Positions 23,191-32,366 of a stretch of DNA of 44,188 nucleotides are shown here, piece after piece. Positions within the stretch are counted from its first letter, which is position 1; each line of letters opens with the position of its first letter. This DNA comes from AG-12 sp027319585 (GTDB lineage: Bacteria; Chloroflexota; Dormibacteria; Aeolococcales; Bog-877). The translations under genes and the position numbers were made by a program. Where the stretch lies: NCBI GenBank assembly GCA_027319585.1, contig DAHVMY010000014.1:1-44188 (forward strand), written 5' to 3'. The notes beneath the pieces were generated by a model. It did not search any database, had not been told where the DNA came from, and saw only the letters and a program-made list of their open reading frames with translations.

Positions 23191-24575
23191 GGTTCCAGGC
23201 GGCGGTTGCCCTCGGCAAGGCAACCGGTGGGCTGTCTCGGCGCCTCCACATGGGTGGCGGGACCACCCTTCCTGGCGACGTCGCCCGCTGGGTGGACCCG
23301 GGGGTGCTTACGACGATGGTGCGGTCGGTGAGATCGGGCACGGTCTTGGTGACCGGCACCAACGGGAAGACCTCCACAGCCGCCCTGCTCCGCCAGGTTC
23401 TGGAGATGGCCGGAGCACGGGTCGGAGGCAACCCCAGTGGGTCCAACCTGATCTTCGGTCTGACCGCCGCCGCGCTCGGACTCGCCGACCGAGAAGGCCG
23501 GATCGACAGAGACTGGTTGGTGCTCGAGGTTGACGAGCTGAGCGCGCCGAGGGCGGTGCAGGAGATCCGACCGACCGGTCTGGTGGTGCTCAACGCTTTC
23601 CGGGACCAGCTCGATCGCTCCTTCGAGGTCGACCAGATCGCCCAGCGCCTGACCGCTGCCACCGCCGCGCTGCCCGCCGGGAGCTTCTGGGTGGGCAACG
23701 CCGACGACCCCAGGGTGGCGGCCATGGCCGAGACCGCGGCCATGGCCGGCGCGCAGCGCCTGCTCTTCGGATTGGAGGCGAAGATGGGGCGTCAGCTGCC
23801 GGTGGTTTCGGACGCAGCCGTGTGCCCCCGCTGCCGGGCTGAGATGGATTTCCAAGTCGTCTTCTATGCACACTGCGGCACCTACCGCTGCCCAAGCTGC
23901 GGCTTTGAACGCCCCGAACCCCAGATCCTGGCCAGCGGGGTGCGCCTCTTGGGGCTGGATGCGGTGGAGATGACCATAGGCGAAGCCGACGGATGGGCGA
24001 TCGAAACCCGGGTCAATCTGGGCGGACGCTTCAGCGCTGCCAACGCCGCCGCTGCCGCCGCGGCCGCCTGGGCGATCGGGGTCGAGCCGGCCGCGATCGC
24101 GGCCGGGCTCGAAGCCTTCCATGCGGCCTTCGGACGGTTTCAGATCGTGTCCTGGCAGGGCACCGCGGTCAGACTCATGCTGGCCAAGAACCCCGCCGGC
24201 CTTGAGGAGAACCTGGCGGCCGTGATGGAACTGGATCGCAGCCCGGTCTTGGCCATGGCGCTCAACGACCTGGTCGCGGATGGGCGGGATGTCTCCTGGA
24301 TCTGGGACGTGAACATGGAGCGGCTGCTGCGGGGGCGGCCGATCCACGTGGTCGTGTCCGGTCGCCGCGCCCGCGAGCTGGCTCTTCGTCTGGGCTACGC
24401 CGGCGTCCCGCGGGAGCTGGTCACCGTCTGTCCGACCCCCCGCACGGCGCTGGACGCGATCGTCGCCATGGCCACTCCGGGCGTTCCGGTTCCGGCACTG
24501 CTGACCTACACCGCCATGCTGGAGTGGCACCGCTTGCTGACCCGTGCTGCTGCGGCCGCGGGGCGCCAGCCGTGA
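23172..24575 (+). CDS. murT: Lipid II isoglutaminyl synthase, Mur ligase-like subunit MurT
   Basis: MurT works with GatD to amidate the alpha-carboxyl of D-glutamate in lipid II. The 467-residue protein has the Mur ligase ATP loop VLVTGTNGKTSTAALL, the NAFRDQLDR segment, the CPRC...CPSC zinc ribbon that distinguishes MurT from other Mur ligases, and the C-terminal DUF1727-like domain (SWIWDVNMERL). The GTG at 23172 lies inside the ispE end. The stop overlaps the gatD start as GTGA. The pair indicates amidated peptidoglycan, as in many Gram-positive lineages. Confidence 0.95.
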   Translation: MAGNSLRFQAAVALGKATGGLSRRLHMGGGTTLPGDVARWVDPGVLTTMVRSVRSGTVLVTGTNGKTSTAALLRQVLEMAGARVGGNPSGSNLIFGLTAAALGLADREGRIDRDWLVLEVDELSAPRAVQEIRPTGLVVLNAFRDQLDRSFEVDQIAQRLTAATAALPAGSFWVGNADDPRVAAMAETAAMAGAQRLLFGLEAKMGRQLPVVSDAAVCPRCRAEMDFQVVFYAHCGTYRCPSCGFERPEPQILASGVRLLGLDAVEMTIGEADGWAIETRVNLGGRFSAANAAAAAAAAWAIGVEPAAIAAGLEAFHAAFGRFQIVSWQGTAVRLMLAKNPAGLEENLAAVMELDRSPVLAMALNDLVADGRDVSWIWDVNMERLLRGRPIHVVVSGRRARELALRLGYAGVPRELVTVCPTPRTALDAIVAMATPGVPVPALLTYTAMLEWHRLLTRAAAAAGRQP

Positions 24576-25369
24576 TCGAGCGCAAGCTCCGCCTGGGGCA
24601 CCTCTACCCCAAGGAGATGAACCTCTACGGCGACCGAGGCAACATCCTGGCACTCCTCCGTCGGGCCGAGCTGAGGAGTATCCGTCTGGAGGTCGTCGAG
24701 ATCGGGCCGGGGGGCGGCTGCAACCGGCTGATGGATTCGTGTTCTGGCTTCTTCATCGGGGGGGGGCAGGACCTGGACCAGGAGGCGGTCGCCCACGACC
24801 TCATCTCCAACAAGGGGGCGGCGCTCGAGGATGCTGTCCGCCGGGGCAAGCCCTTGCTCGCGGTCTGCGCCGGCTTCCAGCTGCTCGGCACCCACTACCT
24901 CACCGCCGGGGGCGTCCGCATCCCGGGCCTCGGGCTCCTGCCGCTGCACACGGAGGCGGGCACCCGGCGCCTGGTGGGAAACCTCATGGTGGCCGCCGAT
25001 CCGCGACTGGGGCTGCGCGACCCCATCCTGGTGGGGTTCGAGAACCACAGCGGCCGCACCCTGCTGCACCCGGGGGCCAATCCGCTGGGCAAGGTCCTCC
25101 ACGGTCGCGGCAACGACGGGGACAGCGGCCAGGAGGGCGCCTGGCTGGGTACTGTGGTGGCCACCTATCTGCACGGGCCGCTCCTGCCCAAGAATCCCAG
25201 CCTCTCCGATTGGTGGTTGAGCCAAGCGGCTGGGGGAGCACCCCTGGTAGAGGTGGACGACGCACTCGAGCGCGCCGCCCGAGCCGAGGCGATCGCCCTC
25301 ACCACCCATCCGCCCAGAGCGTCAAAGTGGAGGCTCCTCGGAAGGGGCTTGGTCAGAACAGAGAGCTGA
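24572..25369 (+). CDS. gatD: Lipid II isoglutaminyl synthase, glutamine amidotransferase subunit GatD
   Basis: GatD releases ammonia from glutamine for MurT. The 265-residue class I amidotransferase (CobB/CobQ-like) has the nucleophile C99 in LLAVCAGFQLLG and the catalytic histidine H201 in ATYLHGPLLPKNP. It starts IERKLRLGHLYPKEMNLYGDRGN, as in known GatD proteins. The GTG at 24572 overlaps the murT stop. The last 17 bases overlap the 3' end of the convergent lipoprotein gene. Confidence 0.95.
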   Translation: MIERKLRLGHLYPKEMNLYGDRGNILALLRRAELRSIRLEVVEIGPGGGCNRLMDSCSGFFIGGGQDLDQEAVAHDLISNKGAALEDAVRRGKPLLAVCAGFQLLGTHYLTAGGVRIPGLGLLPLHTEAGTRRLVGNLMVAADPRLGLRDPILVGFENHSGRTLLHPGANPLGKVLHGRGNDGDSGQEGAWLGTVVATYLHGPLLPKNPSLSDWWLSQAAGGAPLVEVDDALERAARAEAIALTTHPPRASKWRLLGRGLVRTES

Positions 25370-26312
25370 GGCCTGCCGCGGACGGGTTGGCTGGGGGCCC
25401 GGGCAGCACATGGGTCGGCTTGGTGATCGCGAAGTGTGAGCCATACCCGGAGAACGTGACGCTCATGTCAACGGTCAGGGTCACACTCCCCTGCGCTCCT
25501 GAGAGCGCGGATGACCCGAGCAAGCCCAGAGCGGCCAGGTTGAGGTTCATCCCGCCGTTCACCGACTCCTGGACCGGCAGGCGCGTGGACCTGGAGATGT
25601 AGAAGTCGAGGTGCAGAGGATTAAGGTTCACTAGCTCGGCCAGCCCCTGGAGTCCCGCTCCAGCGCCCTCCTGGGGCGCCCTGGCAAGAGCGCCCGCCAG
25701 GATCCTCTCCAGGCGGGTGCCCGAGATCGTGGCCTCTATGTGGTTGACCGCCTTCCCATTCAGATCGGTGGGACCGAGGTTCGAGACCGCGGTTGCGCCC
25801 TTGACCGCCTTGGCCAGTGATTTCAAAGCCTCTGGCATGCTGGCCCACGATCCGGGAAGTCCGTCATGGATTGAGGCAGGGACGACCCGGTTCCAGGTGG
25901 TGCCGTTGAGGCTCAGATACTCCATCCCGGCAACCTCCCGCACGTCAACCGGGGCTGGCAGCGCCGGTGCGAAGCGATAGGAGGCCTCGTAATCGGAAGG
26001 GCTCTGGAACTCCAACCAGCCGGTGAGGGTCGAGGAGTTGAGCCCCCTCGCCAGCTCTGTCAGCTGCCGCCGGCTGGAGGCGGGCAGGCCGCTGAGTCCG
26101 GCCAGGGTCAGCCTGGCCGAGCCGGTGAAATCGGCCCTGAAGCTGGTGCTGAGCACAGACGACGTGGCGGAGTCGAGAACCCCGGCGGCGACCGCGGTTC
26201 TCGATCTCCCCGCGGGGATGGATCCGCAACCCGCCAGCAGCACCAGCGCCAACGCCGCCGCCGCTCCGCCCACAAGTTTGGCTCTGACCACGAAGCTCAT
26301 GCTAACCCGCAT
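25353..26312 (-). CDS. Hypothetical lipoprotein (LppX/LprG-like)
   Basis: The 319-residue protein has a lipoprotein signal peptide (ALALVLLAGC lipobox). The mature domain contains a SFRADFTGSARLTLAGLSGLP start, repeated beta-strand-like stretches and a membrane-distal IEATISGTRLERIL segment. It resembles the half-barrel lipoproteins of the LppX/LprAFG or LolA-like type, which carry lipids or glycolipids. The assignment is by general pattern only. The exact start (first ATG 26312 or the ATG four codons later) is uncertain. The gene is divergent from ppk1. Confidence 0.65.
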   Translation of the reverse strand: MRVSMSFVVRAKLVGGAAAALALVLLAGCGSIPAGRSRTAVAAGVLDSATSSVLSTSFRADFTGSARLTLAGLSGLPASSRRQLTELARGLNSSTLTGWLEFQSPSDYEASYRFAPALPAPVDVREVAGMEYLSLNGTTWNRVVPASIHDGLPGSWASMPEALKSLAKAVKGATAVSNLGPTDLNGKAVNHIEATISGTRLERILAGALARAPQEGAGAGLQGLAELVNLNPLHLDFYISRSTRLPVQESVNGGMNLNLAALGLLGSSALSGAQGSVTLTVDMSVTFSGYGSHFAITKPTHVLPGPPANPSAAGLSSLF

Positions 26313-26373
26313 CCCACTGGACCGCGCCCGGCCAAGTCGCCCCGCGCCGTCGGCGGCACCTCCTGTGACCAGG

Positions 26374-26388
26374 ACTACGTAGTAGCGT
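26374..26388 (+). promoter_or_regulatory. Palindrome and leaderless -10 box at ppk1
   Basis: The perfect 10-bp palindrome ACTACGTAGT (26374-26383) overlaps the TAGCGT -10 box (26383-26388), which lies seven bases before the GTG at 26396. The palindrome could be an operator shared with the divergent lipoprotein gene. Confidence 0.35.
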
Positions 26389-26395
26389 AGGCGAG

Positions 26396-28558
26396 GTGGC
26401 GGAGCACCCAGCGCGCACGGTCAAGCGAAGGCGTCGTCTGGAGCATGCCACCAGACCGCGCTCAGGCGACGACTTTCCGGACCCCCTGAAGGATCCCTCC
26501 TCATATATCAACCGCGAGCTGAGCTGGCTTGACTTCAACGCCCGGGTGCTGGCCGAGGCCACCGACCCGCGAGTTCCCGTGCTGGAGAGGATGCGCTTTC
26601 TCGCCATCACCGCCAACAACCTGGACGAGTTCTACATGATCCGGGTGGCCTCGCTCCGGCGTCAGCAGCAGGAGCACTTCGAGGCGACCCACCCCGACCG
26701 GATGACCGCCAGCGAGCAGCTGCTCGCGGTATCCGAGCGCAGCCGCCAGTTGGTGGACGGGCAGCTCACCTGCCTGCGGCAGGAGTTGGTGCCGGCGCTG
26801 CAGGCCGAGGGAGTGAGGCTGCTGCTCGACGGCGACCCTCTCAGCCGCAGCGAGGAGCGCATCTGCGACGAGTTCTTCGAGCGCCAGATCTATCCCCTGC
26901 TGACCCCACTCGCCATCGACCCGGCTCACCCGTTCCCCTACCTCAGCAATCTCTCCCTCTCGATTGCGGTGATCCTGGGGGAGCCGGGGGAGGGCGCTGC
27001 CCGCGTGGCCCGGGTCAAGGTGCCGTCCTCGCTCCCGCGATTCTTCCGGGCTGGTCCGAAGGGCCCCTTCATCCCCGTCGAACGGATCATCGCCGAGCGG
27101 CTCAAGCGGCTCTTCCCCGGCATGAAGATCACGGGTCACGGGGTGTTCCGGGTCACCCGGGACGCCGACTTCGACGTGGACGAGGACGAGCCCGACCTCC
27201 TCTCCGCGATCGAAGAGGAGCTCAGAGGCCGGCGCTTCGGGGCAGTGGTCCGGGTGGAGACGGTCGGCCACCTCTCCCCAGAGTTGAGCAGCATGCTGGA
27301 GGCGGAGCTGGGAATCCCCGAAGACGAATTCCAGGCCGTGGACGGGCCCCTGGATCTGACCGGGCTCTTCGGAGTGGTCGAGTCCCTGGATCGCCCCGAC
27401 CTCGCCTATCCGGTCTTCAGCGGCACCACCCCACCGCGCCTGATCAGCGTCCAGGACCAGGAGCCCGACTTCTTCGCGGTCATTCGCCGCGGTGACCTCC
27501 TGGTCCAACACCCCTATGACTCGTTCGCCGCCACCACTGAGCGCTTCATCGAACAGGCGGCGAGGGATCCCCGGGTGGTGGCCATCAAGCAGACCCTCTA
27601 TCGCACCAGCGGCGACACCCCACTGATCGGAGCCCTCACCCAGGCCGCCGAGGACGGCAAGCAGGTGGTGGTGCTGGTGGAGCTGAAGGCCCGCTTCGAC
27701 GAGCAGAACAACATCCGCTGGGCGCGCCAGCTGGAGCAGGTGGGGGCCCATGTGGCCTACGGGGTGCCGGGGCTGAAGACCCATGCCAAGCTGGTGCTGG
27801 TGGTGCGCCAGGAGGAGAACGGGGTCCGCTACTACGCCCACATCGGCACCGGCAACTACAACGCCGCCACCGCTCGGGTCTACACCGACTTCGGCCTCTT
27901 CACCACCCGGCCGGAGGTCACCGAGGAGGTCGCCGATCTCTTCAATTACCTGACCGGCTACTCCCGAAAGCGCGACTACCAGAGCCTCTGGGTCGCTCCC
28001 ATCAACGCCATCGAGAAGTTCGAGGAGCTTCTGGAGCGAGAGCTCGCCCACCGGCGCGCCGGGCGCCCCGCCGGAGTGATGGTGAAGGTGAACGGGATCA
28101 CCGATGGGCGGGCGATCCGGGCGATCTACAACGCGGCCCGCCAGGGTCTGCAATTCCGGCTGCTGGCGCGCGGCATCTGCTCGCTCCGTCCTGGCGTGGC
28201 CGGCCTCAGCGAGTCGGTCCAGGTGCACAGCGTGATCGGCCGCTTCCTCGAGCACGGGCGGGTCTTCACCTTCGTCAACGGCGGCAACCCCGAGGTCTAC
28301 CTGGGCTCCACAGACCTGATGGGCCGCAATCTCTACCGGCGGGTGGAGTGCGTGGTGCCGCTGATCGACCCGCAGCTGCGTCAGGAGGTGCTCGAGGTGA
28401 TGGAGCTGATGTGGCAGGACCGGCGCCAGAGCTGGCAGCTCAACTGCGACGGAGGCTGGTCGCGAGTGGACCCACACTCCACCGAGGTGGGCATCCAGGA
28501 ACTCCTGATCGCCCGAGCCAAGCAGCGGCCGATGGGTTGGGACCTGCGGAGCCAATAG
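26396..28558 (+). CDS. ppk1: Polyphosphate kinase 1
   Basis: Ppk1 makes polyphosphate from ATP at the membrane. The 720-residue protein has the N-terminal YINRELSWLDFNARVLAEA motif, TANNLDEFYMIRVA, the phosphohistidine motif GLKTHAKLVLVV, the second conserved histidine region VHSVIGRFLEHGRVFTF, and the YYAHIGTGNYNAATARVYTDFGLFT block. These are the full set for PPK1. A GTG start is supported by the nearby TAGCGT. The gene heads an operon with the PPOX-type gene and rpiA. Confidence 0.96.
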   Translation: MAEHPARTVKRRRRLEHATRPRSGDDFPDPLKDPSSYINRELSWLDFNARVLAEATDPRVPVLERMRFLAITANNLDEFYMIRVASLRRQQQEHFEATHPDRMTASEQLLAVSERSRQLVDGQLTCLRQELVPALQAEGVRLLLDGDPLSRSEERICDEFFERQIYPLLTPLAIDPAHPFPYLSNLSLSIAVILGEPGEGAARVARVKVPSSLPRFFRAGPKGPFIPVERIIAERLKRLFPGMKITGHGVFRVTRDADFDVDEDEPDLLSAIEEELRGRRFGAVVRVETVGHLSPELSSMLEAELGIPEDEFQAVDGPLDLTGLFGVVESLDRPDLAYPVFSGTTPPRLISVQDQEPDFFAVIRRGDLLVQHPYDSFAATTERFIEQAARDPRVVAIKQTLYRTSGDTPLIGALTQAAEDGKQVVVLVELKARFDEQNNIRWARQLEQVGAHVAYGVPGLKTHAKLVLVVRQEENGVRYYAHIGTGNYNAATARVYTDFGLFTTRPEVTEEVADLFNYLTGYSRKRDYQSLWVAPINAIEKFEELLERELAHRRAGRPAGVMVKVNGITDGRAIRAIYNAARQGLQFRLLARGICSLRPGVAGLSESVQVHSVIGRFLEHGRVFTFVNGGNPEVYLGSTDLMGRNLYRRVECVVPLIDPQLRQEVLEVMELMWQDRRQSWQLNCDGGWSRVDPHSTEVGIQELLIARAKQRPMGWDLRSQ

Positions 28559-28574
28559 GGAGGTGAGCACGAAC

Positions 28575-28979
28575 ATGGAGGAAGCACTGGGATTCCTGCG
28601 CGAGCACCACCGCGGCGTGCTGGCGACCTATCGGAAGGACGCCCGGGTGCAGATGTCGCCGGTGGTGGCGGCGGTCGACGCGAGCTCCCGGGTCGTGATC
28701 AGCACCCGGGAAGCGGCGATCAAGGCGCGGAATCTCCGCCGCGACCCGAGAGCGGGTCTGGTGGTGTTCACGGACCAATTCTTCGGCCCCTGGGTGATGC
28801 TCTGGGGGCAGGCCGAGCTGATCTCCCTCCCGCAGGCCCTGCCCCTTCTTGAGGAGTACTACCGCCTGGTGGCCGGTGAGCATCCTGACTGGGAGGAGTA
28901 CCGGCAGGCGATGGTCGACGAGCGACGGGTGCTCGTGCGCCTCACCGTGACCGATTGGGGTCCGAGGAGGTCGGGGTGA
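28575..28979 (+). CDS. PPOX-class split-barrel protein, probably F420-dependent
   Basis: The 134-residue flavin/F420 split-barrel protein of the Rv1155 type is seen as FLREHHRGVLATYRKDARVQMSPVVAAVD, then VVISTREAAIKARNLRRDPRAGLVVF and a C-terminal VLVRLTVTDWGP. Relatives bind F420 and reduce diverse substrates. The true substrate is not readable. I prefer the ATG at 28575 behind GGGAGGTGA. A GTG at 28563 would fall inside that site. Its stop overlaps the rpiA start as GTGA. Confidence 0.85.
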   Translation: MEEALGFLREHHRGVLATYRKDARVQMSPVVAAVDASSRVVISTREAAIKARNLRRDPRAGLVVFTDQFFGPWVMLWGQAELISLPQALPLLEEYYRLVAGEHPDWEEYRQAMVDERRVLVRLTVTDWGPRRSG

Positions 28980-29701
28980 CCCCGCAAGGCGTTGGCTCGG
29001 AGACATTCGAGGCCGCCATCGCGGCGGTCGGCCGTTTCGCCGCGGAGCGGATCCGCCCGGGGATGCGCTTGGGGCTGGGGACGGGACGCACCGCCACCGC
29101 GTTTCTGGACGCCCTGGAGCCGCGACTCACCGGGGATCTGCCGCTGGTGGCGGTGTGCACCTCCAAGCGCACCGAGGAGCGCGCAAGGGCGATGGGGATC
29201 ACCATCCTGGAGTCCACGGAAGAGCCCCTCGACCTCGATATCGACGGCGCTGATGAGATCGATCCCCAACTGAACCTGATCAAGGGCGCGGGAGGCGCCA
29301 TGGTGCGAGAGAAGATCGTGGCCGAGCGCAGCCGCCGTTTCTGGGTGGTGGCCGACTCGGGAAAGCTGGTTGCGCGCCTCGGCGAGCGCCAGCCGCTGCC
29401 GCTCGAGGTGCTGCCCTTCGATTGGCGCGGCACCGCGGCCAGGGTGAGGGCCGTCAGCGGTGGCACGCCGTGCCTTCGGGGAGGCGACCAGCCGTTCGTG
29501 ACGGACAACGGCAACTACGTCCTTGACCTCCAGCTGCCACCCGCCGCCCCGGAGCCCACGCGACTGGCACGCCAGCTGGAGGCGATTCCCGGGGTGCTGG
29601 GGCACGGCCTCTTCCTGCAGACGGCGACCGCCGCCATCGTCTCCGACGGCCGCTCGGTCGAGGTCCGGGGAGACCTGGACCGCGTGCGCCCGGGGATCTG
29701 A
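28976..29701 (+). CDS. rpiA: Ribose-5-phosphate isomerase A
   Basis: RpiA interconverts ribulose 5-phosphate and ribose 5-phosphate in the pentose phosphate pathway, supplying the Prs substrate. The 241-residue protein has LGLGTGRTATAFLDAL, the catalytic region DLDIDGADEIDPQLNLIKGAGGAMVREKIVA, and the phosphate-binding segment WVVADSGKLV. The GTG at 28976 overlaps the previous stop and follows GAGGAGGT. A longer frame starting inside the PPOX gene is less likely. Confidence 0.95.
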   Translation: MTPQGVGSETFEAAIAAVGRFAAERIRPGMRLGLGTGRTATAFLDALEPRLTGDLPLVAVCTSKRTEERARAMGITILESTEEPLDLDIDGADEIDPQLNLIKGAGGAMVREKIVAERSRRFWVVADSGKLVARLGERQPLPLEVLPFDWRGTAARVRAVSGGTPCLRGGDQPFVTDNGNYVLDLQLPPAAPEPTRLARQLEAIPGVLGHGLFLQTATAAIVSDGRSVEVRGDLDRVRPGI

Positions 29702-29715
29702 CGGGGAGGGACGGG

Positions 29716-30228
29716 TCAGGAGCTGCGGCCCCGACGGCGGTTCAGCCCGATGATCAGGCCCAGTGGGATCACCACTCCCACAAAGCCGGTGAGGACGGCG
29801 ATCCCGTTGGGGAGGTCCTTGGGATTGGACATGCCCACATAGGAGAAGAGCGCGGACAGCACCGCGACCACGATCACCACCACGATCGCCACCACCAGCA
29901 CGAGGTTCTCGTGCTCGACCCGACTCACCCAGAAGTCGGGCCAGCGATTGCGGATGTAGCGGTAGACGTTGATCGCGGTCAGGCTGTTCAGGATCAGGGC
30001 GCTGATCAGCGCACTCACCGCCACCCCCCAGCGAAAGGCGCCCAGCTGAGAGATCACCCAGGCGGAGAAGTTGACGACCAGCAGCCCGACCGGGGTTGCC
30101 AGTCCGATCACCGGCAGGATGCACGAGTGCCAGTCCTCAGGAAGCGGGATGAAGACCCCGTTCTGGACCGCGCTGCCGCCGCGCCGCAGCCGGCTCACCC
30201 TGCCCCTCGCCCTGCCATCGGCTTTCAC
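29716..30228 (-). CDS. Hypothetical membrane protein
   Basis: The 170-residue protein has about four hydrophobic segments (LPVIGLATPVGLLVVNFSAWV, GVAVSALISALILNSLTAINV, LVLVVAIVVVIVVAVLSALFSYV and GIAVLTGFVGVVIPLGLIIGL) and a basic C-terminal NRRRGRSS. The start is a GTG at 30228 with AGAAGGAAG upstream. The family is not recognised. It is convergent with rpiA (14 bases apart) and divergent from the MarP-like protease gene. Confidence 0.7.
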   Translation of the reverse strand: MKADGRARGRVSRLRRGGSAVQNGVFIPLPEDWHSCILPVIGLATPVGLLVVNFSAWVISQLGAFRWGVAVSALISALILNSLTAINVYRYIRNRWPDFWVSRVEHENLVLVVAIVVVIVVAVLSALFSYVGMSNPKDLPNGIAVLTGFVGVVIPLGLIIGLNRRRGRSS

Positions 30229-30326
30229 CTTCCTTCTTGCACCCTCCGCATCTGTTCCGGCATTGTGGCCGCGGTCGAGACCGCACGCTTCGGGCCTGAC
30301 ACTCCAGGCATCATGGCAGGAGGGAT

Positions 30327-31505
30327 ATGGACGTAGTCGACGTGGTGATCATCGTGGCCCTGGCCTACGCGGCGGTGGTGGGCTACCGCCGTGGTCTCAC
30401 CTACTCCCTGTTCTCCCTCGTGGGCCTGGTGGTGGGCCTGGTGGTGGGGTCCTGGCTGGCGGCGACCGTTCCCCCCCTCCTCCACCAGTTCTCGGGCACA
30501 ATCCGGTCAGCGATCGCGATCGGGCTGGTCCTGGCGGTGGCATTTCTGGGCGACGCCCTGGGCGGTTTGGTGGGAGCCCGGCTGCGGGTCACGACCCTGC
30601 GCAGCCACCTGGGGCCCGTCGACTCGCTGGCCGGGACCGCCTGGGGGCTGGTGGTGGTGCTTGCGGTGAGCTGGTTCCTGGGCCTGGTCTTCGAACAGGG
30701 CCCCATCCAACCGCTTGCCGCGCAGATCCAAAGCTCCACCATCCTGCGCACCCTCGACCGCAACCTTCCTGAGGGGCCGGCCTGGCTCGGCTACCTCCAG
30801 CATGTCTTCAGTGCGGTGCCCTTCCCGCAGGTGTTCGCCGATCTGGTGCCGCCACTCCCAGGCCCGGTGGCCCTGCCGGGAGACCTGAGTGGCGACGTCG
30901 CCATCCGCCGCGACGCCGCGGAGACCGTGAAGGTGGTGAGCTCGGGCTGCGGCGGCCTGATCGAGGGAAGTGGCTTCCCGGTAGCCCACGACCTGATCAT
31001 GACCAACGCCCACGTCGTGGCCGGGACCCACGGCACCACAGTCGCGATCCCCGGGCGACTGGGTTCCCTGCCGGCACGAGTGGTCTTCTTCGACCCCCGC
31101 ACCGACCTGGCCCTGCTGCTGGTCCCCGGGCTCGACCTCAACCCGCTCGCCTTCTCTGACAGCGGCTCCCGCGGCACCCAGGGCGCGGTGATCGGGTATC
31201 CGGGCGGCGGCAGCGAGCAGGTGGTGCCCGGAGCGATCCGCGGTGAGATCCAGGCGGTCGGGCGCGACATCTACTCGCAGGGACTGGTCAGCCGCCAGAT
31301 CTTCGTCCTCGAGGCGAACGTCATCCCGGGCAACTCCGGAGGACCGTTCGTCAACCTCCAGGGCGAGGTGCTGGGGGTCGTCTTCGCCAAATCGCTGGTG
31401 ACCAACGACGAGGGCTACGCCCTCACCGCGCGGGAGATAGCTCCGGATCTGGCCCGAGGTGAGCACGACAGCACCCCGGTGTCGACCGAGAGCTGCGTCG
31501 ACTAG
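30327..31505 (+). CDS. MarP-like membrane serine protease (CvpA domain plus trypsin fold)
   Basis: The 392-residue protein has four N-terminal membrane helices of the CvpA/colicin V production type (about 1-125), then an extracytoplasmic trypsin-like domain. The catalytic triad is H229 (TNAHVV), D260 (DPRTDLALL) and S337 (PGNSGGPF). Cysteines C208 and C390 flank the protease domain, as in Mycobacterium tuberculosis MarP, where the disulfide controls activity and the enzyme supports acid resistance. Architecture and cysteines together make the MarP assignment good. The in vivo target is unknown. The ATG at 30327 has an AGGAGGG site at short spacing. Confidence 0.9.
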   Translation: MDVVDVVIIVALAYAAVVGYRRGLTYSLFSLVGLVVGLVVGSWLAATVPPLLHQFSGTIRSAIAIGLVLAVAFLGDALGGLVGARLRVTTLRSHLGPVDSLAGTAWGLVVVLAVSWFLGLVFEQGPIQPLAAQIQSSTILRTLDRNLPEGPAWLGYLQHVFSAVPFPQVFADLVPPLPGPVALPGDLSGDVAIRRDAAETVKVVSSGCGGLIEGSGFPVAHDLIMTNAHVVAGTHGTTVAIPGRLGSLPARVVFFDPRTDLALLLVPGLDLNPLAFSDSGSRGTQGAVIGYPGGGSEQVVPGAIRGEIQAVGRDIYSQGLVSRQIFVLEANVIPGNSGGPFVNLQGEVLGVVFAKSLVTNDEGYALTAREIAPDLARGEHDSTPVSTESCVD

Positions 31506-31856
31506 GCGCCGCGCGACGGTCATCCCGCCGCGGGTCGCGAGGCAGGGCGGGTTCTCCTGATCCGTCCCGTCAATGGGTGGCATCCATCGATCCCGGAGCC
31601 ACGGCTCGGCGGCGCTCGGTGGCAGCCATCCAGACGATGGGTGCGGCCGAGGCCAGGCGCCAGGCCGGGCGCGGACGAGCGCTGACCGACCCGGCCCCGG
31701 CCGGATTGCCGAGGACTGGGGGAAGTGGTTCGGAGCACATGTCCCCCGTGCTGCGCCATGCCGTCAGCCCAGATCCACGAACCGAAGTGGCGACTCCCGT
31801 GGTATCGGGTAAGAGGGCGCCCGGTGCGAGCCGGCCCCATCCCGCTCCCACCCGCC
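31506..31856. other. Intergenic stretch without a recognisable gene
   Basis: About 350 bases between the MarP-like gene and the MarR promoter. Short frames exist on both strands, but none resembles a known family or has a ribosome-binding site or promoter of the type seen elsewhere. It may hold decayed sequence. Confidence 0.4.
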
Positions 31857-31889
31857 TTGTCATTAGGTTAACTAATTAGGTATCCTAAT
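31857..31889 (+). promoter_or_regulatory. MarR promoter with two overlapping operators
   Basis: TTGTCA (31857-31862), an 18-base spacer and TATCCT (31881-31886) form a promoter six bases before the ATG at 31893. Two 15-base palindromes cover it: ATTAGGTTAACTAAT (31862-31876, six of seven pairs match) and ATTAGGTATCCTAAT (31875-31889, perfect 6-3-6). They share two bases. The AT-rich block stands out in this GC-rich genome and is the likely autoregulatory site for the MarR protein. Confidence 0.75.
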
Positions 31890-31892
31890 AAC

Positions 31893-32366
31893 ATGACGAC
31901 GAGGAACCCAACCACAGAGCGTCCCCCAGAGGGCCTGGAGGTCGCCTCCTCCGAGCTGGGCCAGCGGCTGCCCCTGGTCATGACCCTGCTGGGGCGAAGC
32001 CTGCGCCACGCGTACACCCCCATCGGGGTCAACCTGGGCCAGTACCCGGTCTTGAACTCCTTGCTCGAGCATCCCGATTCGTCGGTCTCCGAGCTGGCGG
32101 CGCGGGAGCGGGTCAAGCTGCCATCCATGACCGCGGTCGTCCACCAGATGGAGTCGGACGGCCTGGTCGCCAAGCAGGCCGACCTCAGCGACCGCCGCTG
32201 CGTGCGGATCAGCCTCACCCCCAGGGGCCGGGAGGTCGCGGAGGCCGCTCGCCGTGCCCGTGCCAGCTGGTTCGCAGAGCGGCTCAACCACCTGAGCCGT
32301 GCTGAGGTCGCCGCCATCAGCCGCGCCCTGCCAGCGCTCGAGCATCTGGTGCATCTCGACCAATGA
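31893..32366 (+). CDS. MarR-family transcriptional regulator
   Basis: The 157-residue winged-helix repressor is typical of the family: the HTH is SVSELAARERVKLPSMTAVVHQMESDGLVAK and the wing is QADLSDRRCVRISLTPRGREVAE. The gene starts without a leader six bases from TATCCT, inside its own palindromic operators, so negative autoregulation is likely. Its stop overlaps the start of an MFS exporter as ATGA. The exporter is therefore probably its regulated partner, induced by a small-molecule ligand not identifiable here. The single cysteine (C108) in the wing region could sense oxidants. Confidence 0.92.
   Translation: MTTRNPTTERPPEGLEVASSELGQRLPLVMTLLGRSLRHAYTPIGVNLGQYPVLNSLLEHPDSSVSELAARERVKLPSMTAVVHQMESDGLVAKQADLSDRRCVRISLTPRGREVAEAARRARASWFAERLNHLSRAEVAAISRALPALEHLVHLDQ

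Noticed and set aside
26501..28576. Long antisense open frame opposite ppk1
   Set aside because: The frame is a mirror of the strong ppk1 coding sequence and has no independent start signals or motifs.
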